A stretch of DNA of 25,071 nucleotides. Source: an uncultured Eggerthellaceae bacterium. Its GTDB lineage: Bacteria; Actinomycetota; Coriobacteriia; Coriobacteriales; Eggerthellaceae. Both the position numbers and the translations under genes were made by a program. The first letter of the stretch is position 1. Each line of letters starts with the position of its first letter. The stretch spans positions 1 through 25,071 of the forward strand of contig CAJUFC010000157.1 in NCBI GenBank assembly GCA_910585565.1. The letters run 5' to 3'. Below are positions 5,932-12,149 of this stretch, piece after piece. Below the pieces are notes generated by a model. It was not told where the DNA came from. It ran no database searches and saw nothing but the letters and a program-made list of their open reading frames with translations.

Positions 5932-6687
5932 CTAGCTCAAAGGGCCGTATTGTGCGTCATCGACGGGTTCGAGCCATTCGTTGGAGGCGTTCGTTCCGGG
6001 CACCTCTACAGCCAAATGCGAGAACCAGCTATCTGGAGCTGCGCCGTGCCAGTGCTTCACGCCGGCAGGGATGTTGACGCGATCGCCTGGCAGCAGCTCG
6101 ATGGGCTGCGCACCCCATTCCTGGTAGTAGCCACGGCCACCCACGCAGACGAGGATTTGACCGCCGCCGTCATCGGCATGATGGACGTGCCAGTTGTTGC
6201 GGCATTCCGGCTCGAACGTAACGTTGAAGATGCCGATCTGATCGGTGCTGATGGGCGCCAGATAGCTCTGCCCGACGAAGTACTGGGCATAGCCGTCATT
6301 GGGCTCGCCGATGGGGAAGGCGATCGTGTTCTGGTACGCGTCCCTTTCCGTTTCGGCATCTGAGCCTTCGCTCCAGACGTCCTTTGCCATGCGGAAAACG
6401 GCCCAAGCCTTGGGCCAGCCCACGTAGAAGCCCACGTGGGTGACGATGGCGGCGATCTCGGATCGGGTGACGCCACGGGCCTTGGCATTTTCCAAGTGAT
6501 ATACGAGCGAGGAATCCGTTACCCCCGAGGACATGAGCGCCACCACCGTGATGATGCAGCGGGTCTTCATGTCGATGTCGTGGTTGTTCCAGTTCTCGCC
6601 GAACAAGACGTCGTCATTGTAGCGGGCAAAGTCGGGGGCGAAGCCTCCAAGCTGGTCCCGCCCGGCCGTTTGCGTGATCTTCTCCAT
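5932..6687 (-). CDS. Carboxymuconolactone decarboxylase-like / cupin fusion protein
   Basis: 251 residues, AAGGAA six bases before the ATG. Residues ~17-105 resemble the CMD/AhpD fold: DMKTRCIITVVALMSSG, then YHLENAKARGVTRSEIAAIVTHVGFYVGWPKAW with His64 and His84. The AhpD CxxC redox pair is absent (SSLVYH instead), so this is the CMD rather than peroxidase type. Residues ~140-240 are a cupin: NNWHVHH (His167, His169), Gln177 where many cupins have Glu, and the second motif RVNIPAGVKHWHG (His202, His204). These would bind one metal. Such fusions are annotated as decarboxylases or detoxification enzymes; the substrate is not known. It follows the ABM gene by 39 bases on the same strand and probably shares its transcript. 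Confidence 0.9.
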   Translation of the reverse strand: MEKITQTAGRDQLGGFAPDFARYNDDVLFGENWNNHDIDMKTRCIITVVALMSSGVTDSSLVYHLENAKARGVTRSEIAAIVTHVGFYVGWPKAWAVFRMAKDVWSEGSDAETERDAYQNTIAFPIGEPNDGYAQYFVGQSYLAPISTDQIGIFNVTFEPECRNNWHVHHADDGGGQILVCVGGRGYYQEWGAQPIELLPGDRVNIPAGVKHWHGAAPDSWFSHLAVEVPGTNASNEWLEPVDDAQYGPLS

Positions 6688-6726
6688 GTCTGCTTCCTTC
6701 CTATGATTGGCTTGCAGGAATCTGCC

Positions 6727-7053
6727 TCAGTGGCGCATGAACTTGTCATCTTGTTGGCCGCCGTCGAGCGGCGTGAACCTTTGCGCCTCCATGTGCAGGT
6801 CGTACTTGTCGCGCAGCTTGGCAATCGTCTCCATCATGGGGGATGCATGATGCGCGTCAATGGCGGCCTGGTCGCGCCACTGGTCTATGAGCAGGAGCAT
6901 GTCGGGGTCGTCGAGCGAGATGTAGTAGTCATAGGCCTCGTTGCCGTCTTCCGCCCTGATGGCAGCAACGGTTCCGCTCCGGACCATCTCTTCGGCGAAC
7001 GCCCGGGCTGCCCCATTCTTGCCGAGGTACCTGAGGTTGACTGTGATGCTCAT
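6727..7053 (-). CDS. Antibiotic biosynthesis monooxygenase (ABM) domain protein
   Basis: 108 residues from ATG at 7053 (GAAGGGCGAG just upstream), preferred over the in-frame ATG at 7068 because MSITVNLRYLG is the typical first strand of the fold. The dimeric ferredoxin-like alpha+beta barrel pattern is visible: AARAFAEEMVRSGTVAAIRAEDGNEAYDYYISLDDPDMLLLIDQWRDQAAIDAHHASPMM. It contains the usual D-x-W after the third strand and the HHASP turn. Members oxidise quinols and polyphenols without cofactors or are accessory enzymes. It is the first gene of a two-gene unit with the CMD-cupin fusion and lies divergent from a TetR regulator, which probably represses it. Confidence 0.88.
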   Translation of the reverse strand: MSITVNLRYLGKNGAARAFAEEMVRSGTVAAIRAEDGNEAYDYYISLDDPDMLLLIDQWRDQAAIDAHHASPMMETIAKLRDKYDLHMEAQRFTPLDGGQQDDKFMRH

Positions 7054-7081
7054 GGACTCGCCCTTCATCCGCTCAATATTC

Positions 7082-7131
7082 CTGACACCATGTCAGCTTT
7101 ATGGCCTATAATAACTGACATCTCGTCAGTT
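7082..7131. promoter_or_regulatory. Divergent promoter with two TetR-operator-like palindromes
   Basis: CTGACA-CCA-TGTCAG at 7082-7096 is a perfect palindrome. AACTGAC-ATCTC-GTCAGTT at 7113-7131 is a second with seven-base arms. Both share the CTGAC/GTCAG half-site. TATAAT at 7107-7112 lies between them and would be a -10 box for the rightward TetR gene, with CTGACA at 7082 a possible but long-spaced -35. Repression of both directions by the TetR protein is inferred from position. Confidence 0.75.
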
Positions 7132-7165
7132 TAAAAGGCCCGATCTTTTCAAGAGGGGAGCGCAG

Positions 7166-7837
7166 ATGCCGAAAGTTTCCGAGTCCTTTACCGAGGCGCG
7201 CAGGCAGGAGATACTCTCCGCTTGCGAGAGGCTCTACGAGACGAAGGACTTCAAGGACATCACGGTCAAGGACATTGCCGAAAAGACGAGCATGTCGCGG
7301 GCATCCATATACAACTACTTCCAAACCAAGGAAGAGATCTTCCTCGGTTTGCTCAAGCGAGAATACGACGAGTGGATCGCTGGCCTCGATGCCCTGCGCG
7401 TCGAGAACGACCGCCTCTCTGTGGATAGGTTCGCCGATGCCATGGGGCGGCTGCTCGCCGAGCGCTGGCGGCTGCTCAAGATCCTCTCGATGAACCACTA
7501 CGACATGGAGTCGAACAGCCGGCCAGAGATGCTTGCCTGCTTCAAGGTTTCCTACGGGCGCTCCCTTGTGGCCGTGCGGGAATGCTTGGAGAAGTTCTTT
7601 CCCGGCATGTCGGCAGCGGATGTGGAGGACTTCCTCTACGCGTTCTTCCCTTTCATGTTCGGCATCTACCCCTACACGTTCGTGAACGAGCGACAGAAGG
7701 TCGCCATGAAGGCTGCAGGCGTCAGCTACGTGTTCATGACCATATCCGAGATCGTGAGCCGGTTCGTGAGAACCGTGCTCGGCGGTGGAGACCTAAAAGC
7801 ACCGAGGAAGGGAGCGGGGAAGGATGGATGCATCTAG
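7166..7837 (+). CDS. TetR-family transcriptional regulator
   Basis: 223 residues, GGGGAG five bases before the ATG. The N-terminal DNA-binding domain is textbook: EARRQEILSACERLYETKDFKDITVKDIAEKTSMSRASIYNYFQTKEEIFLGLL, residues ~9-63. The ligand-binding remainder is helical, with a hydrophobic segment FLYAFFPFMFGIYPYTF at ~155-171 that may line the pocket. It faces the ABM/CMD-cupin pair across two palindromes and overlaps the start of the flavodoxin gene by 14 bases. It therefore probably controls both arms of the cluster. The inducer is unknown; a quinone or aromatic compound would fit the neighbours. Confidence 0.92.
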   Translation: MPKVSESFTEARRQEILSACERLYETKDFKDITVKDIAEKTSMSRASIYNYFQTKEEIFLGLLKREYDEWIAGLDALRVENDRLSVDRFADAMGRLLAERWRLLKILSMNHYDMESNSRPEMLACFKVSYGRSLVAVRECLEKFFPGMSAADVEDFLYAFFPFMFGIYPYTFVNERQKVAMKAAGVSYVFMTISEIVSRFVRTVLGGGDLKAPRKGAGKDGCI

Positions 7838-8498
7838 AAGGGATTTTCTGAAGGCAGGGTGCCTCGGGCTCATGAGCGTGCTCCTCGTGGGAGCGCCGGG
7901 ATGCTCGCAGTCGGCTGCGAGCTCGCCGAAGGCGTCGTCCTCGTCGAGCCAGTCTCCGAGCGCGACGCCGGAAAGCGCCGCCGACATTGACGCCCGGGAG
8001 GAGACGACGGATCGAGCCGCATTCGCGGGGAGTGCGGCGGTGGTCTATTTCTCGGCCACGGGCAACACCGCCTCCGTTGCCGATAAGGTCGCGCGGGCCA
8101 CGGGCGGCGAGCTCAGGGAAATCGTCCCTCAGGAGCCTTACGCGCCGGCAGACCTCGACTACAACTCCGACTGTCGGGCAAATGCCGAGCAGAGCGACGA
8201 AACGGCACGTCCGGCCATCGCCGCACCTGCGCCCGATGTGGTCGCCGCCGACGTGATCTATCTGGGATATCCCATCTGGTGGGGGCGAGCGCCCCGCATC
8301 GTCCTGACGTGGCTTGAAGGCCAAGACCTTGCGGGCAAGACCATCGTTCCCTTCTGCACTTCGGGGTCGAGCGGCATCGGCGGCAGCATTCCCGAGGTCG
8401 AGGCGGCGGCCGCAGGCGCCACGGTGGAAGATGGCATGAGGTTCTCGTCGGGTGCGACCCAGCAAGAGGTCGACTCCTGGGTTGCGGGCATGGCTTAG
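7824..8498 (+). CDS. Exported flavodoxin-like lipoprotein
   Basis: 224 residues. The start overlaps the TetR gene's end by 14 bases, with GGGGAAGG close before it. Residues 4-8 are SRRDF, a Tat-type twin-arginine motif, followed by a hydrophobic stretch and GAPGC, so Cys27 is a plausible though not ideal lipidation site. A Ser/Ala-rich linker (28-52) precedes a flavodoxin fold. VVYFSATGNTASVADKVA holds the FMN phosphate loop (SATGNT, 77-82), ADVIYLGYPIWWGRAPRIV is the second flavin loop, and VPFCTSGSSGIGGS the third. The WW-containing loop is typical of the flavodoxin_4 type. It should carry electrons at the outer face of the membrane. Folded export by Tat fits a cofactor-loaded protein. It is probably co-transcribed with the regulator. 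Confidence 0.9.
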   Translation: MDASRRDFLKAGCLGLMSVLLVGAPGCSQSAASSPKASSSSSQSPSATPESAADIDAREETTDRAAFAGSAAVVYFSATGNTASVADKVARATGGELREIVPQEPYAPADLDYNSDCRANAEQSDETARPAIAAPAPDVVAADVIYLGYPIWWGRAPRIVLTWLEGQDLAGKTIVPFCTSGSSGIGGSIPEVEAAAAGATVEDGMRFSSGATQQEVDSWVAGMA

Positions 8499-8602
8499 GC
8501 ACAGCTGGGGTGCCGCCCGTAGCGCTCGCTGGTGTGCCGCCCGTAGTGCCGAAACGCCCCTGTCGTCTGCGCTGTCTGCGCGCTGTTTTCAATCGCTTCG
8601 CC

Positions 8603-8637
8603 TTGGCTTACGATACTGTTAGGCTTTCGTAAGCCAA
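8603..8637. promoter_or_regulatory. 11-bp inverted repeat before the FtsX-like permease gene
   Basis: TTGGCTTACGA at 8603-8613 is exactly complementary to 8627-8637, with 13 bases between. No T-tract follows, so an operator or leader structure is more likely than a terminator. It is the main feature of the 196-base gap between the flavodoxin and permease genes. The left part of the gap also has TGCCGCCCGTAG twice within about 40 bases. Confidence 0.5.
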
Positions 8638-8694
8638 ATCGCTGGCGGGAGGTGCGGGAGGCTCGTAAGATGGGGGAGTCGAAAGGACTTCGCC

Positions 8695-10074
8695 ATGCGT
8701 TTTCTCTATCTCAAGCTCGCGTGCCGCAACGTTCGTCGCTCGGTCAGGGACTATTCCGTATATTTCTTCACGCTCGCCTTCGCATCATGCCTGCTCTATT
8801 CGTTTACGGCGTCGGGGGACTATCTCTTGTCGTTGGACCTGACGGAGGAGCAGCGCGGCATGTACGGGTCGGCATCCATGGTCATGCAGGCGTTCTCGGT
8901 ATTCTCGGTCATCGTGTTCGTGTTCCTCGTGATATATGCCAACCGGTTCATATTGCGGAGGCGCTCAACCGAGTTCGCGACCTACGGCCTGCTTGGCATG
9001 GAAGCCTCCTGCACGGCGCGCGTGCTTGTCTACGAAGGCGGCATTCTGGGTGTGGCGGCTCTCGTCGCAGGCATCGTGGCCGGGGTCGCCCTGTCGCCTG
9101 CCTTCGGTGCTGTGGCCGCGTTCGTGTTCGACGTTCCCTGGCGTTTCGCCCTCGCGTTCTCGCCGAGCGCAGCCGCGTGGACCTGCGGCTGCTTCGCGGC
9201 GATTATGGCCGGAGCCCTCCTCCTTGGCACGCGCGACATTCGCAAACGATCGCTTCTGCAGCTCATGAACGCAGAGGCCACCCCCGAAAAGCCCAAGGGC
9301 GCTGGAAGGCTCTCGCTTGGCGTGCAGGCCGTGCTGGCGTGCGCCATCCTCGTCTTCGTGTGGGGAAGCTGCCTTCTCCAGCCTCTTGCCTTCGTGATGT
9401 GGATCCTACCCATGGGCGTTGCCGCAGTCCTGGCGACCGGCATGCTCTTTCGCGTCTGGGCCATCAGATGGTCTGACCGCGCCGCACGCAAGCCCGAGCG
9501 CTATCTGCGCGGTCTACGCTGTTTCGTCGTGCGACAGGTCGAGTCGAAGGTGTCGTCGAGCGCTAGCGCCATGGGCTGTACCTGCGTGCTGATTGCCGTT
9601 GCCATCTGCATGATCGTCGCGGGCTTCGCGTTCAGCGTGGGCATGCGCAGCGAGGGCGCGAACATCGCCGCCTCGGCGCTGGCGCCCATCGGGTACGTCG
9701 GCATCTTCTATGGCATGACGTTTCTGGTTGCCGCCGCCGCGGTGCTCGCGCTGCAGCAGCTCGCTGAGGGGATCGACAGCGTTTCGCGCTATCGGATTTT
9801 GGCCCAGATGGGATGCGACCGAGCGCTTATGCGCCGCTCCGTCTGGGCGCAGACGGGCACCTATTTCGGGGCGCCGCTTGCGTTCGCGCTCGTGCACTGC
9901 GTGTTCGGGCTGGCTCTGATCGGGTTTCTGGCCTTCGTGCTCGGTAGCTCGTCGTTCGCGCTCATCGCCGCGGGCACCGTTGTGGGCACGGTCTGCCTGC
10001 TGGGCGTCTACTACGCCATCACGTCGCGCGCCTGCGAGAAGATGCTGCTTTCGAGCGGGGCGGCGGGGGCGTAG
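8695..10074 (+). CDS. FtsX-like ABC transporter permease (BceB/VraG-like), no ATPase next to it
   Basis: 459 residues, AAAGGA seven bases before the ATG. The N-terminus RFLYLKLACRNVRRSVRDYSVYFFTLAFASCLLYSF is the characteristic start of the BceB/VraG/FtsX-type permeases of antimicrobial-peptide and envelope-stress transporters. About eight to ten hydrophobic segments are visible. The typical coupling segment NRFILRRRSTEFATYGLLGM follows the second span. BceB proteins are about 650 residues with a large outer domain; this one lacks that domain and ends after the second span cluster (YRILAQMGCDRALMRRSVWAQT, then three spans). The ATPase normally encoded directly upstream is missing. It may use an ATPase encoded elsewhere, or act as a sensor. 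Confidence 0.85.
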   Translation: MRFLYLKLACRNVRRSVRDYSVYFFTLAFASCLLYSFTASGDYLLSLDLTEEQRGMYGSASMVMQAFSVFSVIVFVFLVIYANRFILRRRSTEFATYGLLGMEASCTARVLVYEGGILGVAALVAGIVAGVALSPAFGAVAAFVFDVPWRFALAFSPSAAAWTCGCFAAIMAGALLLGTRDIRKRSLLQLMNAEATPEKPKGAGRLSLGVQAVLACAILVFVWGSCLLQPLAFVMWILPMGVAAVLATGMLFRVWAIRWSDRAARKPERYLRGLRCFVVRQVESKVSSSASAMGCTCVLIAVAICMIVAGFAFSVGMRSEGANIAASALAPIGYVGIFYGMTFLVAAAAVLALQQLAEGIDSVSRYRILAQMGCDRALMRRSVWAQTGTYFGAPLAFALVHCVFGLALIGFLAFVLGSSSFALIAAGTVVGTVCLLGVYYAITSRACEKMLLSSGAAGA

Positions 10075-10401
10075 TCGCTTGCCTCGGCCTCTTCGGTCTC
10101 TTGTCTCGGCATCCTCGAGTGCAAGATGCGAGACGGGTCGGCATCATGGGAGCCGACAGCGGCGACGCAGTCTGTTGTCCCGGCTCCGTCGCGAGGACGG
10201 CGCGCCCTTGGGTCCCCTGTCTGCGCGGCGCGTTGCGGGTGGGGCGACGTTTGCATGTGCATGTCGGTATGCGCTACACTTTTTACGGATATAGACACGT
10301 TGTCAGTCTTGCCATTCAGGATGCGAGGCACGGGCATCCCGAACGTCTGAGCTGTTTTGCGGCGGGCGCGCAGGTTCGCTTGCTTGCGCTTGGAGCGGGT
10401 C
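10075..10401 (+). promoter_or_regulatory. Gene-free stretch with a possible promoter for the LuxR-type gene
   Basis: No convincing gene in these 327 bases. TTGCAT at 10251-10256 and TACACT at 10275-10280 are spaced by 18 bases and could form a sigma-70 promoter. A relatively AT-rich run (CTTTTTACGGATATAGAC) follows. This suggests that the regulator is transcribed on its own. Confidence 0.35.
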
Positions 10402-11907
10402 ATGAGGGGTCGCAGGTTGTCGGTATCGACGGGGAAAACGGTTGTGTGCCTGGTTGGCATGGGTGCCTTCTGCGCCATGCTCCGCCCGCCTTTCTTCGGC
10501 TCGCTCACTGTGGGGCTCGCCCCTGATCTCCTCACCTTGCGCATGGCCTACGACGCCGCCGTCATCCTGCTCGGATGCGTGCTGGCGGCTTTGTCGCTGT
10601 GGCGCGTTCGCAGGCGCGCCGTCCGTCTGAGGGCACCTGACAGCCTCGTTCCCTTCGCCGCTGCGGGCATGCTCGCCGTTGCGGGCGTGCTCGCCATCAA
10701 TGCAGGACGAATACTGGAGGTGACGGCCGAGGGCTTTTATGTTGCGAGCATCATCGCGCTTTGCGTCGGAATCGCGTCTTTGGCCCTGGGATGGTTCTGC
10801 GTGCTCATGCAGCTGCCGCGGGACACGGTCGCTGCGTTGGTGATGGGCGCTTTCGTCGTCAGTCACGTTTTCGGGATCGCTGACCTGCTCCCGCGCGACT
10901 GGGCGTCGGTGCTGAGCGCGCTGTATCCCCTGCTCGCGCTGGTCATGCTGTGCCTGTGGCCGCAGCATGAGGCCGCCGAATCTCCCGACGGCGCGGGGGC
11001 GCCCCTTTTGCAGAACGACTACCTTCGGAAGGTGCAGATATGCACCATGGTGCTGGTGTTCGCCGAGGTGCTGTGCGGAGCCTTCCTGCGCAGCCGATGG
11101 GCGCACGGCGGCGTCGGCTACACGCCCCGTCCGGCCACTGTGTATTCCTATCTCGTGTCCGTGTGCATCGGGCTCGTGTTCTGGTATATCGCCCGGCGCA
11201 CGAGGACGACGGCCGAATGCACGCTCGCGATCGGGAGCATCGGGCTTGTCGGCTTCGTGACCGCCACGGTCCTGTTCGCGTTTGCGCCGCCGCGCCTGCT
11301 TGCGCCGTTCGTGACAGGGTTGTATTCCGCGCTGGTGGTGTACTCCATGGCCCTGATCGCCCTGTGGGGCACAGACGGCAGACATACCGCGCTCGCCTGC
11401 GCCGCGACGTTTCTGGAAATGTTCGGCCTGGCGTCGGGCGTCACCTCGTCCATCGTGCCCGCCGTGCTCGCCTATCTGCATCTGACCCCGGCCGAGTTCC
11501 TCGTTCCCGTGGGCGTCGCCGCCGGCCTTCTCGTATCTTTGGGCATGTGCTCTGTCCTGTTCGCCATGGCGATCGTGCACCGCGAGGCGTTTCTGGACAA
11601 GCTGAGCCGAAGCGAGGAGACAGGTGCGGGGGAGGGTGCTCTGCGCGACAAGGAAGAGCCGCCTTCGTCCATCGAGCGCCACGAGCGCGTCATGGACCTC
11701 ATCGCCGCCGAATACGGGCTGACGGAGCGCGAGCGGGAGACGGCCTCGCTCATGGCGCGCGGGTATACCGCAGGGCGCGTGGCGGAGGAGCTGGTGGTAG
11801 CCGCCAGCACCGTCAAGGGATACAGCAAGAGTATCTACCGCAAGATGGGCATCCATCGAAAGGACGAACTGATCGAGACGGTCAACGAGGCGAAGCGGAG
11901 CATATAA
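10402..11907 (+). CDS. Membrane-bound LuxR-family transcriptional regulator
   Basis: 501 residues from ATG at 10402 (GGAG six bases upstream); the frame is open to a TTG at 10357 without a better site. Residues ~10-395 contain about ten to twelve hydrophobic segments, giving a transporter-like membrane half (for example VVCLVGMGAFCAML, MLAVAGVLAINAG, LVSVCIGLVFWYIA and LLVSLGMCSVLFAMAIV). The C-terminus is a LuxR/GerE helix-turn-helix at ~440-495: LTERERETASLMARGYTAGRVAEELVVAASTVKGYSKSIYRKMGIHRKDELI. This membrane-plus-LuxR architecture is strongly expanded in Eggerthellaceae, where such proteins are thought to sense small molecules and control adjacent genes. Candidate targets are the permease upstream and the secreted esterase downstream. 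Confidence 0.92.
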   Translation: MRGRRLSVSTGKTVVCLVGMGAFCAMLRPPFFGSLTVGLAPDLLTLRMAYDAAVILLGCVLAALSLWRVRRRAVRLRAPDSLVPFAAAGMLAVAGVLAINAGRILEVTAEGFYVASIIALCVGIASLALGWFCVLMQLPRDTVAALVMGAFVVSHVFGIADLLPRDWASVLSALYPLLALVMLCLWPQHEAAESPDGAGAPLLQNDYLRKVQICTMVLVFAEVLCGAFLRSRWAHGGVGYTPRPATVYSYLVSVCIGLVFWYIARRTRTTAECTLAIGSIGLVGFVTATVLFAFAPPRLLAPFVTGLYSALVVYSMALIALWGTDGRHTALACAATFLEMFGLASGVTSSIVPAVLAYLHLTPAEFLVPVGVAAGLLVSLGMCSVLFAMAIVHREAFLDKLSRSEETGAGEGALRDKEEPPSSIERHERVMDLIAAEYGLTERERETASLMARGYTAGRVAEELVVAASTVKGYSKSIYRKMGIHRKDELIETVNEAKRSI

Positions 11908-11935
11908 CCCCGATTTGCAGGTGATTCTTTGTCAT

Positions 11936-12022
11936 CCACCCCCTTTTCGTGGGGTGGGCGCCCGATGCGCCCCCGCGTCGGGAATCGCGTGCAGCAACCG
12001 ATATTGCCCCCCTTTCGTGGGG
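11936..12022. repeat. Two related C/G-run hairpins between the LuxR-type and esterase genes
   Basis: CCACCCC at 11936-11942 pairs with GGGGTGG at 11951-11957 around CTTTTCGT. A similar block, CCCCCCTTTCGTGGGG at 12007-12022, lies ~68 bases on. Both could fold in the transcript after the regulator's stop. No T-tract follows, so a terminator role is uncertain. Confidence 0.4.
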
Positions 12023-12119
12023 AGACAGCCGCCTGCGCGCTCCCTACCATGCAAAAGCATCGCATGCGCCGTGCATGCGGTTGGGATGCGGCGATCCCAC
12101 AGCATCGCTGCATGGTATT

Positions 12120-12137
12120 CCGGATGAGTCTATCCGG
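12120..12137 (+). promoter_or_regulatory. Small hairpin immediately before the esterase ribosome site
   Basis: CCGGAT-GAGTCT-ATCCGG forms a perfect six-pair stem ending one or two bases before the GGGAGGGAGG ribosome site of the gene starting at 12150. It could expose or hide the site. Regulation is only suggested by position. Confidence 0.4.
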
Positions 12138-12149
12138 GAGGGAGGCATT

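Noticed and set aside
5932..6687. AhpD alkylhydroperoxidase
   Set aside because: The CxxC redox pair needed for that activity is absent.
10303..11856. 517-codon open frame on the minus strand
   Set aside because: Antisense shadow of the membrane LuxR-type gene; the composition is charged and repetitive without hydrophobic or domain pattern.
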